The notes under the pieces are model-generated. The model made no database searches. It saw nothing but the letters and a program-made list of their open reading frames with translations, and was not told the DNA's origin. A program made the translations under genes and the position numbers. A stretch of DNA of 64,000 bases from a virus: positions 1-64,000 of the IMG/VR virus record IMGVR_UViG_3300035703_000016. The stretch is one strand, 5' to 3'. Below, piece by piece: positions 21,717 through 30,299 of the stretch. Within the stretch, counting starts at the first letter, position 1. Each line of letters opens with the position of its first letter.

Positions 21717-22286
21717 TTATTCTACTTCTTCTCCTATAATAGAATCTACTATGCCTAATTCTTTTGCTTCAATTGCTCCAAAATACCATTCCTTGGCTTT
21801 TTGTTTTTCTTGTTCTAGTTGTTCTTCAGATAATTTACTATTTTCTATAAGAATAGTGTCATACTTTTTTTCCATTAATTCATACTCTACAAATTCATTT
21901 TTATGAACTCTACCACTACCCTCTACTCCATATACTCCCTCATGATACATAAATCTAGCATTTGGTCCTGAAACTCTATAATGACATACTGCAGCTATTA
22001 CTAAACCCATGCTCATAGCTCTACCTAATATAGTAGCTTGAATTGGTGTGCCTGAATGTTGTATAGCGTCTACTATTGCAAAACCATCATACACATCTCC
22101 TCCAGGGGAATTTAAAATCAATTGAATAAATTCTCTATTTTCAGACTTTACATCATAGTCTTCCATGTTTATTTCGTAGATTGCTCTAATTACTTCATTT
22201 GCACTTTCTGAATTTATTTCTCCCAAAGTTATTACTCTACTTAATTTTTCAATATCTCTATTTTCTTTTTTCATAAATCCATTCAT
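21717..22286 (-). CDS. ClpP-like serine protease, 189 aa
   Basis: LILNSPGGDVYDGFAIVDAI is the SPGG oxyanion strand. The nucleophile Ser sits in GRAMSMG and the His in FMYHEGVYG, as in ClpP-fold (crotonase-type) peptidases. Length equals ordinary ClpP. Start MNGFMKKENRD. In phages such proteins can be capsid-maturation proteases or act in host-protein turnover; no capsid gene is in view, so the role stays open. The next gene, at 22334, starts the glycan block. Confidence 0.75.
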   Translation of the reverse strand: MNGFMKKENRDIEKLSRVITLGEINSESANEVIRAIYEINMEDYDVKSENREFIQLILNSPGGDVYDGFAIVDAIQHSGTPIQATILGRAMSMGLVIAAVCHYRVSGPNARFMYHEGVYGVEGSGRVHKNEFVEYELMEKKYDTILIENSKLSEEQLEQEKQKAKEWYFGAIEAKELGIVDSIIGEEVE

Positions 22287-22333
22287 TTAATTAAAATATA
22301 AAACAATTAGTATTATCTTCTAATTTTATCTTT

Positions 22334-23092
22334 TTAGTCTATGTACTTTAAATTTGATTCATTGTCATGTTTTATATATGACCCCCATTTATACTTAGCA
22401 TATTGATGAGCATGATTCTCCTCGTATTGTCTATTCTTTCCAGTTGCTATTTGAGCAAAATGATAAAAATGGGATTTATAAGTCCTATTCATACTTAAAT
22501 TAGACAAATTACATTTTAAAAAAAAATCCCAATCAGCTACAACTCCGTTAGTGGGATAATTTTCATCCCATCCGCCAAGTCTTAAAAAGTCAGTTTTATT
22601 TATTAGAAATGGAAGAGTCGATCCGCAATGATAATCTATGTCTTCTTTTTTTATAGAATTTGAATATTCTATAAATTTTTTAAAATTAAACTCTTGAACT
22701 GATTTTCCTAAATCTTTTATATTAAATTGAGAAAACATACTAGGACTAGGCTCTATTTGATTTGGAGATAATACAGAATTATGTTCATAGTCGCAAAGTA
22801 AATCATTATCCCAATTATCAGGAAAAACATTATCATCATTAACAACTAGTATCTTATCAAATCTAGAATTGTACACACCAATATTAATAGCTCTGCATAA
22901 CCCTTGATTCTCTTTTAAGTTTATGATGTCTATCTGAGAATCATATTTCTCTAAAACTTCTCTATTTTCTTCATAAAATCCATCTACGATAACTAATATC
23001 TGATTTTGATTTCGTTGTCCAGAAATAGCTGATTTGATGCAAAGATTTAAATATTCTGGCTCTTTATATGTGGGAATAATTACGCTTATCAT
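22334..23092 (-). CDS. Glycosyltransferase family 2
   Basis: About 252 aa from ATG 23092 (MISVIIPTYKEPEY); the TTG four codons upstream is less likely because the ATG overlaps the previous stop as ATGA. GT-A signature: SVIIPTYKEP, ENQGLCRAINIGV, VVNDDN (D-x-D-like metal site), GGWDENY acceptor region. Transfers sugar from a nucleotide-sugar; acceptor unknown. First in position of a run of coupled sugar genes. Confidence 0.75.
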   Translation of the reverse strand: MISVIIPTYKEPEYLNLCIKSAISGQRNQNQILVIVDGFYEENREVLEKYDSQIDIINLKENQGLCRAINIGVYNSRFDKILVVNDDNVFPDNWDNDLLCDYEHNSVLSPNQIEPSPSMFSQFNIKDLGKSVQEFNFKKFIEYSNSIKKEDIDYHCGSTLPFLINKTDFLRLGGWDENYPTNGVVADWDFFLKCNLSNLSMNRTYKSHFYHFAQIATGKNRQYEENHAHQYAKYKWGSYIKHDNESNLKYID

Positions 23093-23784
23093 ATTTTTGT
23101 CCAATCTACTAGTGGAGATAGATATTTTACTTCTGTGTGTGTTGATAGTCCAGGTATTGGAGTTATTAAAGATCTTCCTTTTTCTCTTAATTCTAAAAAT
23201 GATTGAAAATCATTTGGATGAGCTGTATTTAAATGCTTATTCCAAATTTCTAAATCTTGTTTTAAAATTTCTACTGTAGATGCAAATGTCATAGTTGTAG
23301 AATTCGTAAGTTTCCAGTGAGTAGACTCACTTAATATAACTCTTGTTACCTCTCCTCCGTTTTCTATGAAAGGATTATCTCCACCTTCAGAGTGATTCAT
23401 ATATTTATCTGGATGATCATATAAAGAGACATAGTCTGCTAATCGCAATCCCTCTTTTATAATTTTGTCAGAGCCAGGGACATATAAATAATCGTCTTCG
23501 GCAAAGAAAACAAATTCATTATCACTTAAATCTTGAATAGATTTGTGTAAAATATACTTAAAAGATTTAGCATTATTTAAAGATGTCTCTTCTACTCTAT
23601 TTACATTACAAGATTTAATAAATCTCATTAATGCTTGATCAGTAACGTTGTCAGCTATAATAGTAATACTATTTTCTAAATTATTAAATTCTCTTAAGAA
23701 ATTAGAAAGACAATATTCTTTTGTTGCAAACTCTAATCTCTTTTTATTATAAGAGTTGTTACTTATTCTGTAGTATATTTTCAT
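23089..23784 (-). CDS. Glycosyltransferase-like protein, 231 aa
   Basis: Contains FVFFAEDDYLYVPG, an acidic D-D metal motif after a hydrophobic strand as in GT-A enzymes, and a STHWKLTNSTTMTF segment. N-terminus MKIYYRISNNSYNKKR. Overlaps both neighbours (4 and 26 nt), so it is translationally linked to the other sugar genes. Substrate unknown. Confidence 0.6.
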   Translation of the reverse strand: MKIYYRISNNSYNKKRLEFATKEYCLSNFLREFNNLENSITIIADNVTDQALMRFIKSCNVNRVEETSLNNAKSFKYILHKSIQDLSDNEFVFFAEDDYLYVPGSDKIIKEGLRLADYVSLYDHPDKYMNHSEGGDNPFIENGGEVTRVILSESTHWKLTNSTTMTFASTVEILKQDLEIWNKHLNTAHPNDFQSFLELREKGRSLITPIPGLSTHTEVKYLSPLVDWTKI

Positions 23785-24484
23785 AAAAATTAGAATATTG
23801 TATTAAACTTGGAAATGTTGTTACTTTATATTTATCGAATAATCTATCTGAAATGTATAATTCTGGATTGATATTGAATTTTTCCTCTCCATGAGCTTTA
23901 CATGAAGAGTAATTATTCCACTTTTTATTTACATACTCTAAATTTAAATCTCTAATATTTGGAATAGAATCTCCTCCAGTTTCTGATAAATTATAATCAG
24001 CGCTTATTCCTAAAGTGGATATTGTTACTCCATTTAGTTTACATCTGTATTTATAATCATTGTCTTCTCCAGCTGCAAAAATAATGTTTTCGTCGAACAT
24101 ACCTACTTTATAATAAGTTTCTCTATGTATGCAAAATAAAGAAAATTCAAAAGCTCTATCATAAGTTCCAGCTATATTTATAGGAGAACAATTATTATAT
24201 AGGGCTTCTAAATATTCTTCACTGTATAAATTGTCTTCATTGCTTATAATTACCTTTTCTAGATTAAAAAACTCAAAAGCTAGCTTACATATAAAATTCC
24301 ATCCACCAGCGCATCCTATATTTTGTGGAATTGAATAATATAGATACGGAGTCAGCCTTTCTGAATACGTTTGATTTCCATTATCAATAATTCTTATTTT
24401 TGTATTTTTAAATTTTTCAGGATCAATCCAAGCATCTAAAAATTTAGAAGAACCATATCCTAATATAAACAAATTATAGTTCAT
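23759..24484 (-). CDS. Glycosyltransferase family 2, 241 aa
   Basis: IPQNIGCAGGWNFICKLAFE is the conserved N.G.AGG.N block of GT2 enzymes; KVIISNEDNLYSEEY supplies the acidic metal site and FAAGEDNDYKYRCK the ED motif. Coupled to neighbours by overlaps. Donor and acceptor not predictable. Confidence 0.7.
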   Translation of the reverse strand: MNYNLFILGYGSSKFLDAWIDPEKFKNTKIRIIDNGNQTYSERLTPYLYYSIPQNIGCAGGWNFICKLAFEFFNLEKVIISNEDNLYSEEYLEALYNNCSPINIAGTYDRAFEFSLFCIHRETYYKVGMFDENIIFAAGEDNDYKYRCKLNGVTISTLGISADYNLSETGGDSIPNIRDLNLEYVNKKWNNYSSCKAHGEEKFNINPELYISDRLFDKYKVTTFPSLIQYSNFYENILQNK

Positions 24485-25370
24485 TTTTTATTATTTTTAT
24501 AATATCATCATCAGAAATAAAAGGATCTAGATTTATATGATTTTTATTAGGAAATAAATTTGCTGGTCCTAAATTAACTTTATCAAATTTCTTCATTATT
24601 CCATTAGGTCCATATAAAGCATGCATAAAGTCTGTGGTTATTATGCACCTAGTTCCGACTCCTGCAGCTAAATTAGTTAATCCCCCCTCTTGTCCTATTA
24701 CTAAATCACAAATTTTTAATATAGAAGCTGTATTAGTATAAGTTGATGTAGAATCTAAAGCAGTATGATATTGAGTTACTCCGTGTTCATACCCTATTGG
24801 AATTAAAATATAATCTTCGTATAAACTATTCACTATTTTATCTATATTTCTAGTGTTTAGTTGAGAATGAGACATTATGTCTTTAATATTTTTTAGTCCT
24901 CCGTTATACTCTTCTTTCGTATATGAAATTGTCAAATTCTTCCAATTTGCGACATATCCAATAACTTTCTTATTGTCTTTATTTAAAAGAGATAATTCAT
25001 ATTTAATTGACTCATCTAATTCTCTATCAGTATAAACTTCATACTGTGGAGTTGAATTTGCTATTCTGCAATGTTGTTGATACCATATTGTAGGTTGAAT
25101 ATCTTGTTTACATTCTGGCAATTCATATACTTGATTATAATTATTTAAATCTACATTATCAGGTAAAATCACTTTAGGTCCTTTCTCTTTGGATAAAAAA
25201 ACGTTATCTATGTATGGATTATTTTTAAGTAATTTATACGGTTGTGGAAATCCTATGCAATAATCAACTATACAATACGGATTTTGAATTTTTAATTTCT
25301 CTGCAATAGAAGAAGCAAATAATATGTCTCCTATAAATCCGTATGTTTTAATTAATACTCTATTTTTCAT
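24474..25370 (-). CDS. Glycosyltransferase family 9 (heptosyltransferase-like)
   Basis: 298 aa from ATG 25370 (MKNRVLIKTYGFIGDILF); a TTG 18 codons upstream is inside the previous gene. GxGD-type N-terminus, SIAEKLKIQNPYC, and C-terminal DLVIGQEGGLTNLAAGVGTR resemble the GT9 nucleotide-binding region (GxEGGxxHxA type, His replaced by Asn). GT9 enzymes usually act on lipopolysaccharide core. Start overlaps the upstream stop (TAATG). Confidence 0.65.
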   Translation of the reverse strand: MKNRVLIKTYGFIGDILFASSIAEKLKIQNPYCIVDYCIGFPQPYKLLKNNPYIDNVFLSKEKGPKVILPDNVDLNNYNQVYELPECKQDIQPTIWYQQHCRIANSTPQYEVYTDRELDESIKYELSLLNKDNKKVIGYVANWKNLTISYTKEEYNGGLKNIKDIMSHSQLNTRNIDKIVNSLYEDYILIPIGYEHGVTQYHTALDSTSTYTNTASILKICDLVIGQEGGLTNLAAGVGTRCIITTDFMHALYGPNGIMKKFDKVNLGPANLFPNKNHINLDPFISDDDIIKIIKNEL

Positions 25371-26059
25371 TATTTCTTTTTTATAGTTACTCCCCATATA
25401 ATATTTGGAGTATAAGAATTGCAATAATTTTTATAATTCTCTTCAGTATTTATTTCTTCTCCTACTTCATACCATTCATTAAAGTCGAGTGACATATAAA
25501 ATTTTTCATTATCTATTTTATATCCGTTATTTTCGACCTCTCGTCTTATTTTATCTTGTCTTTGTTTATTATAATATCTCAAAAATGGATATCCAGATTC
25601 TTGATAATTCATAAATGGGCCAACTGGAAGAGTAATTATTAATTTAGAATCTTCATTTTTAAGAAGTCTACAAGCTTTTAAGATTCCGTGTATATCATGA
25701 TTCCAAAGTATTATATCTTCTAAAGTAGAATCGATGTCATATGCTTTACCTTCCCAAAACATTCCAAAATGTTCAAATACTGATATTGAAATAATATAAT
25801 CATATTTCAGATCTTCATTAAACTTTATAAAGTCTGTCTTTATATGTTTCCAGTCAGTATTCTGTCTCAACCACGAATTAGGCAATGATTCTAAAATATC
25901 AGTAGTTGTAACATTTTTAAAACCTAAAGCATGTACACTCTCACTTACACCCTCTTCTCCTCCTTTACATTCACCAACAATTAAAACCTCTTTATTTAGA
26001 TCTTCAAGTTGATTTAGAAAATATGGAACTTCTACATTTTTTGTGCCTTTTAATACCAT
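25370..26059 (-). CDS. Class I SAM methyltransferase, 229 aa
   Basis: KEVLIVGECKGGEEGVSESV is a motif I variant, followed by VTTTDILES (acidic motif II), YDYIISISVFEHFG (post-motif with E-H) and LIITLPVGPF. Looks like methylation of a small sugar or nucleotide rather than a DNA methylase, because no DPPY/NPPY motif is present. Within the sugar block. Confidence 0.6.
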   Translation of the reverse strand: MVLKGTKNVEVPYFLNQLEDLNKEVLIVGECKGGEEGVSESVHALGFKNVTTTDILESLPNSWLRQNTDWKHIKTDFIKFNEDLKYDYIISISVFEHFGMFWEGKAYDIDSTLEDIILWNHDIHGILKACRLLKNEDSKLIITLPVGPFMNYQESGYPFLRYYNKQRQDKIRREVENNGYKIDNEKFYMSLDFNEWYEVGEEINTEENYKNYCNSYTPNIIWGVTIKKK

Positions 26060-26061
26060 AT

Positions 26062-26649
26062 TTACTTTTTACGTTTAAGAATAGTCAACCCATTATTGTT
26101 TGTGAATCTTTCATATAATTCCCAATTCTTATCTTTTTCTTCTAAAAAATTCTGTACTGCTGGCCATAATCCACTTAATCCTGACCTTAAATTTGTCCAC
26201 CTATTTTCTGAAGCTGTTGACTCATCATTATATTCAAAAGAAGTAGTATCATGAATTATAATAAATTTCCTAACTTTATGTGAATGAAGTTCTAACTCTG
26301 ATGTTAATTGATCATAAGTGTGCCAAGTATCTATAAAAAGCAAATCAGTTTCTTCAATTTCAATATCTAATACATTTGCTTTATTAAATTGATATTCTAC
26401 ATTATTATATTTTGCTATATCATATACCTTTTTTATATCTGATCCCCAATAACTTGGATCTTGAATATCATAGCTAATTAATTTTTTAGGAAAACCAGCT
26501 AAAAATGCCCAAGTAGATACAACTCCTCGAACTCCCATTTCTGTTATATGATCGCACATACTTGCATATTTTACTAACGTAAGTATGTGTTCATTTATGT
26601 CTGATGGCTCTTGATATATTCTTTCTATTATTTGTTGTATATTTTCCAT
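26062..26649 (-). CDS. Class I methyltransferase / CmcI-like, 195 aa
   Basis: ATG at 26649 (MENIQQIIERIY) chosen over an upstream TTG inside the previous gene. ITEMGVRGVVSTWAFL is the Gly-rich motif; DLLFIDTWHTYDQL and FIIIHDTTSFEY match CmcI/rhamnosyl O-methyltransferase-like proteins (metal Asp/His). Substrate unknown. Confidence 0.6.
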   Translation of the reverse strand: MENIQQIIERIYQEPSDINEHILTLVKYASMCDHITEMGVRGVVSTWAFLAGFPKKLISYDIQDPSYWGSDIKKVYDIAKYNNVEYQFNKANVLDIEIEETDLLFIDTWHTYDQLTSELELHSHKVRKFIIIHDTTSFEYNDESTASENRWTNLRSGLSGLWPAVQNFLEEKDKNWELYERFTNNNGLTILKRKK

Positions 26650-26651
26650 TT

Positions 26652-27308
26652 TTATTTTTTTATCATATAACAACCACAAGGAAGAATTGCTCCTCTTTTG
26701 TATATAAATAATTCATCTGTTTCTGGATGTCTCAGTTCTATTTCTATTTTTCTATCTTCAAAGAAATCAAAAATTGCATCTGTTGTTGGTTGTAAACAAG
26801 TATCATCGAATACTATGAACCCACCTACACTTACTTTGTCATATAAACAATCTAAAATTTCTCTAGTAGCAGAATAAGCGTCTACATCTATTCTTAATAG
26901 AGCTATTTTTTTAATTTTTGATTTAGGTAAAGTATCTTTAACAAATCCTGGGAGAAATTTTATCCTCTTTTGGTTTATGTCTATATCAAATTTTTTAAAA
27001 TTATTTTCTACAGTCTCTTGAGTTACTTTTATCATGGGATTATAACTAGGAGTATGCGTCTCTCTGTCATATTGGTACTTAGCTGTGTCTAGAGGCTGAA
27101 ATCCTTCAAAAGAATCTACTATCCATATATTTTTGGTTTCAAATAGCTTAGTTAAAAATATACTCATTCCTCCAGCCCACACACCGCACTCTATTATATC
27201 TCCAGATACTTCATTGATTGCTTGTTGATTTCTAAGTATTGTATCAAATCTCTCTTTAGATACTAATGTTGTATTTTGAGATAATAAATCTTGGATTAGT
27301 TTTTCCAT
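26652..27308 (-). CDS. TylF/MycF-type O-methyltransferase, 218 aa
   Basis: SGDIIECGVWAGGMSIFL (SAM motif E-x-G-V-x-x-G), WIVDSFEGFQP, LRIDVDAYSATREIL and GGFIVFDDTC are the typical TylF blocks, including the Asp pair that binds Mg. TylF enzymes methylate sugar hydroxyls, which suits the surrounding glycosyltransferases. Confidence 0.8.
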   Translation of the reverse strand: MEKLIQDLLSQNTTLVSKERFDTILRNQQAINEVSGDIIECGVWAGGMSIFLTKLFETKNIWIVDSFEGFQPLDTAKYQYDRETHTPSYNPMIKVTQETVENNFKKFDIDINQKRIKFLPGFVKDTLPKSKIKKIALLRIDVDAYSATREILDCLYDKVSVGGFIVFDDTCLQPTTDAIFDFFEDRKIEIELRHPETDELFIYKRGAILPCGCYMIKK

Positions 27309-27311
27309 ATT

Positions 27312-27923
27312 TTAAATCGTGTCGTATAATTCGTTTTGTTTTTCTTGTTTTTTTATATCTTTTGGGTGAATTAAGAAAAAATCATCAGAAAAATGAGATG
27401 ATATAATGTGTCCAATAATTCTTTCATGAACTTTTCCATCCCACCTAATTTCCAATTTATTTTTAACTAATCTACTTTGATAGTCTGGAAAATTTATTCT
27501 ATTTTGAGTATCTACTCTCCATCTCCATTTATCAATATGTCGCTGAGTCAATCCATTTACTGTGTTCCATCTAGGAATATAATATAAATCAATTTCTGGA
27601 TTTAATTTTAAAATTTCTTTTAGATAAATTACAAGATTTTCATTCAAAAATTCATCTGCGTCTATATAAAAAATATAATCCTTTGTTGCGAACTTTTTTA
27701 TATTATTCTTAAAAGTAGCAAAATCTTTATTTAAAGAGAATTCTATATTTTTTATACTAGGATGATTAACTAAAACGTCTCTCACTTCGCTTGTGGCATT
27801 ACTATCTAATTGTACGATTACTTCATCGTCTTCATCTTTAAATGACTCCAATTGACACAAGAGACGCTCCAGTTCATCATGTTCATTACATGCTGTTATT
27901 GCAAAACTTATTGTTGGTTTCAT
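27312..27923 (-). CDS. Glycosyltransferase family 2, 203 aa
   Basis: ISFAITACNEHDELERLL (GT2 start), DDEVIVQLDSNATS, IFYIDADEFL (DAD metal motif) and RLVKNKLEIRWDGKVHERI (W..x.HE) place it with LPS core-type GT2 enzymes such as glucosyltransferases acting on lipid-linked sugars. A tiny ORF overlaps its start (27920-27988). Confidence 0.75.
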   Translation of the reverse strand: MKPTISFAITACNEHDELERLLCQLESFKDEDDEVIVQLDSNATSEVRDVLVNHPSIKNIEFSLNKDFATFKNNIKKFATKDYIFYIDADEFLNENLVIYLKEILKLNPEIDLYYIPRWNTVNGLTQRHIDKWRWRVDTQNRINFPDYQSRLVKNKLEIRWDGKVHERIIGHIISSHFSDDFFLIHPKDIKKQEKQNELYDTI

Positions 27924-27988
27924 AATCTTCTTTTGATATAATTTAAATTAGAATTAAATTGCAATTTATCTAACTCTTCAGTTTTCAT
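27920..27988 (-). CDS. Possible 22-aa leader ORF
   Basis: MKTEELDKLQFNSNLNYIKR then RL stop; the TGA overlaps the ATG of the glycosyltransferase gene, as expected for coupling. May be real or chance. Confidence 0.25.
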   Translation of the reverse strand: MKTEELDKLQFNSNLNYIKRRL

Positions 27989-27992
27989 ATAA

Positions 27993-28442
27993 TTATTCTA
28001 ATTCAAAAGCCCCAATATAATCACATGCATCAAAAAATCCAAGTATACCAAAACTCTTAAGAGTAGACGGATCAGATTTATATGACTGTGATTTAAATCT
28101 TGGCATTTTCTTTTCTTCTTCAGTTAAAGGAACAGTCTTTATAGCAGAAAAATAACAATCGTCTGCAGTCTTTCCATTTAAGAAAACTATACCTTTATTT
28201 TCTATATTAATAGTTCTAGGATACCATACTCTTCCTGATTCATCTTGAACTTTAGCTGCTTTATGAAGCTCAGGCATTTCTACTTCAAAAGAATCAAAAT
28301 CAAACTCTCCAACTATCATTAAGTCTGTTGATTGATATCCACAATTAAAGCAAGAGTACGATTTTTTAGTTTCATTTATATTATCGATCATGCAAGATTC
28401 AATCTCTTTACATAAAGGACATGTCATTAATATGTCTATCAT
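27993..28442 (-). CDS. Zinc-ribbon protein, 149 aa
   Basis: CPLCKEIESC and CFNCGYQ at the N-terminus form a four-Cys zinc ribbon. The remainder (SGRVWYPRTINIENKGIVF) is a beta-rich domain of unknown role ending KSFGILGFFDACDYIG. It sits inside the sugar gene run 4 nt from the GT4 gene, but no enzyme motif is visible. Confidence 0.55.
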   Translation of the reverse strand: MIDILMTCPLCKEIESCMIDNINETKKSYSCFNCGYQSTDLMIVGEFDFDSFEVEMPELHKAAKVQDESGRVWYPRTINIENKGIVFLNGKTADDCYFSAIKTVPLTEEEKKMPRFKSQSYKSDPSTLKSFGILGFFDACDYIGAFELE

Positions 28443-28446
28443 TTTA

Positions 28447-29745
28447 TTATTTTTTTGGTAGTAATGAAGGAAGTTCTATCTTTTTTAAATTTGGTAACTT
28501 TAATTGAATAGGGCGAGGGACTATTTCTAATATTTTATTTAATTTAGTCTTCATCTCTTCAAATGAAAAATTAGTTTTTACATAATGAGATTGTCTTTTT
28601 GAATTATCTGTATATTTTTGGTAATTTTCAAATAAATCTACCATTTTAGCAGAAGCCAATTTCATATTCGGAGAAAACCACTTAGATCCCTGTATAAGCA
28701 TATTCTGTGCTTGAGCTGACGGATGTATATCTGTTAATTCTCCTGGAATTAATATTGAATACTCTTGATGACAAAAGTCTGTATGACCTGACCAAAAAGA
28801 AACTATTGCTGGTTTTTTACTCATAAAGAATTCTGCAAGAGGTCTACCAAAACCCTCTCCTTTAGTTAAGTATAACATTGCTTTTACTTTCTTATGATTA
28901 TATAGAAGATTCATCTCTTTATCGTCTATATCTCCATGAATTAAGTAGATATTTGGTAAATCTTTTGAGTTTATTTGTTTACGAATAGCGTCTATATTTT
29001 CTAAAATAGAATCTCTATCCATTATTGAATTAGTTCCTCTAGCTGTTTTGAGTATAAGAGCCGGCTTTTTTTTCTTATCTTTAAATGTTTCTAAGAATGT
29101 TTTTATTGTTAGTCCTAAATTCTTTCTATCTTCTCCAATGACTCCAGGTAACCAATGTCCAACAAATAAATAACAAAATGATTCTGGAATACTATCAAGA
29201 GATTTTGCTAATGGTTCTGTTGAAGAAATTTGTTCTGTGTAAAAATACTTAGAAATATCTATTCCCTCAAATAAAACTTCTACTGGTTTTTCTAATTTTA
29301 TCTGTCTAATAACTTGACCAGTTGCTTGATCTTGTTGGTTAAATGTAGAGTTTTCAAATACTGTTTTTGCATGTTGAGAAGAAACTAGAGTTAAATTCAT
29401 TCTATTACATCCGTCTATCCAACTAGGATCGCATAAAGTCGTTTCTATTCCAGCCGTCACTAAAATGTTATATTTTCCAATAGGCTGCGCTTCATTTGGT
29501 ACTGTGATTTGACACCATAAATCTGGTTGTTGAGTCAATTGATTTGCTATAAGAGGTCGTATCCATTGGTACTTTTCTTCATCTAAGTTATGCCATGGAG
29601 TATTTCCCCATCTTTGAGGAATAATTTTTATATCCCATTCATTTTTCTTAAGCTCATAAAGCGCTTTTACAAAATCATAACTTCTAGCGCCATATCCGCT
29701 GGCTGTTAAAATCGGGCAACTTATAACTGCTAATGGTTTTATCAT
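28447..29745 (-). CDS. Glycosyltransferase, GT-B fold (GT4-like), 432 aa
   Basis: N-terminal ISCPILTASGYGARSYDFV is a GT-B glycine loop; the C-terminal domain has NIYLIHGDIDDKEMNLLYN, then TKGEGFGRPLAEFFMSKKPA, the E-x7-E nucleotide-sugar site of GT4 enzymes. Paired with another GT4 at 30300. GT-B enzymes also include the T4 hydroxymethylcytosine glucosyltransferases, so a base-glucosylating role is conceivable but unproven. Confidence 0.75.
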   Translation of the reverse strand: MIKPLAVISCPILTASGYGARSYDFVKALYELKKNEWDIKIIPQRWGNTPWHNLDEEKYQWIRPLIANQLTQQPDLWCQITVPNEAQPIGKYNILVTAGIETTLCDPSWIDGCNRMNLTLVSSQHAKTVFENSTFNQQDQATGQVIRQIKLEKPVEVLFEGIDISKYFYTEQISSTEPLAKSLDSIPESFCYLFVGHWLPGVIGEDRKNLGLTIKTFLETFKDKKKKPALILKTARGTNSIMDRDSILENIDAIRKQINSKDLPNIYLIHGDIDDKEMNLLYNHKKVKAMLYLTKGEGFGRPLAEFFMSKKPAIVSFWSGHTDFCHQEYSILIPGELTDIHPSAQAQNMLIQGSKWFSPNMKLASAKMVDLFENYQKYTDNSKRQSHYVKTNFSFEEMKTKLNKILEIVPRPIQLKLPNLKKIELPSLLPKK

Positions 29746-29748
29746 ATT

Positions 29749-30288
29749 CTATTGTTGAGTTATTCTTATTATTTCTTTTTCTCCATTTGGTTTTGAGTAT
29801 ACGCAATGGCTTGGAGTTAATATAAATTCTATATCTTTCAATAGTTCTGCATATTTTTCTCCTATTCCAGATTTTATATACGCTATAGTCATATGCGGAT
29901 GATAATCTGGATAATTTGATGTAAATGGAAATTGTTTTAGTAAATTGTTAGCTTCTACTAGTCCTTCTCCAGAAACATTAAATTTTAAAACATCATACTT
30001 TTCATTTTCAAAAATAGAAGCATCTTTAATTTCACATGAACTAAATATAATAGAGCGTATTACGTTTTTTATTTGATCAGTGGTCACTTCTTCGTGTAAT
30101 CCATATAATAAAGTAGTATGGGGTTCTGTTTCTAATCCAAACGATCTATCGCCCTCTTCAGTATAAATGTCTGATTTTTTAATTATACTATGAATTAAAT
30201 TCATTTTAGGAAAATCAAAGTATAACATTACACATCCATAATCGTACGTCTGATTATCTTCTTTTAATAAATTAATTAATTTTATCAC
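29749..30288 (-). CDS. 2H phosphoesterase, 179 aa, candidate capsid-targeted protein
   Basis: Two H-x-T/S motifs, PHTTLLYG (about residue 57) and HPHMTIAYI (about residue 130), define the 2H superfamily (2',5' RNA ligase/cyclic phosphodiesterase type). GTG start gives MIKLINLLKEDN, which is nearly the same N-terminus as the unrelated protein at 44226-45173 and ends in L-K-E, the type of site cut by T4 prohead protease. It could be packaged in the head. 2H enzymes in phages can degrade cyclic oligonucleotide or nicotinamide signals, so anti-defence activity is possible. Confidence 0.65.
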   Translation of the reverse strand: MIKLINLLKEDNQTYDYGCVMLYFDFPKMNLIHSIIKKSDIYTEEGDRSFGLETEPHTTLLYGLHEEVTTDQIKNVIRSIIFSSCEIKDASIFENEKYDVLKFNVSGEGLVEANNLLKQFPFTSNYPDYHPHMTIAYIKSGIGEKYAELLKDIEFILTPSHCVYSKPNGEKEIIRITQQ

Positions 30289-30299
30289 TATTTTTAGTA

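Noticed and set aside
24474-25424. Longer start of the GT9 gene at TTG 25424
   Set aside because: It extends 54 nt into the previous gene; ATG 25370 overlaps the stop neatly and begins the conserved sequence.
26062-26679. Longer start of the CmcI-like gene at TTG 26679
   Set aside because: ATG 26649 avoids overlap and precedes the conserved part.
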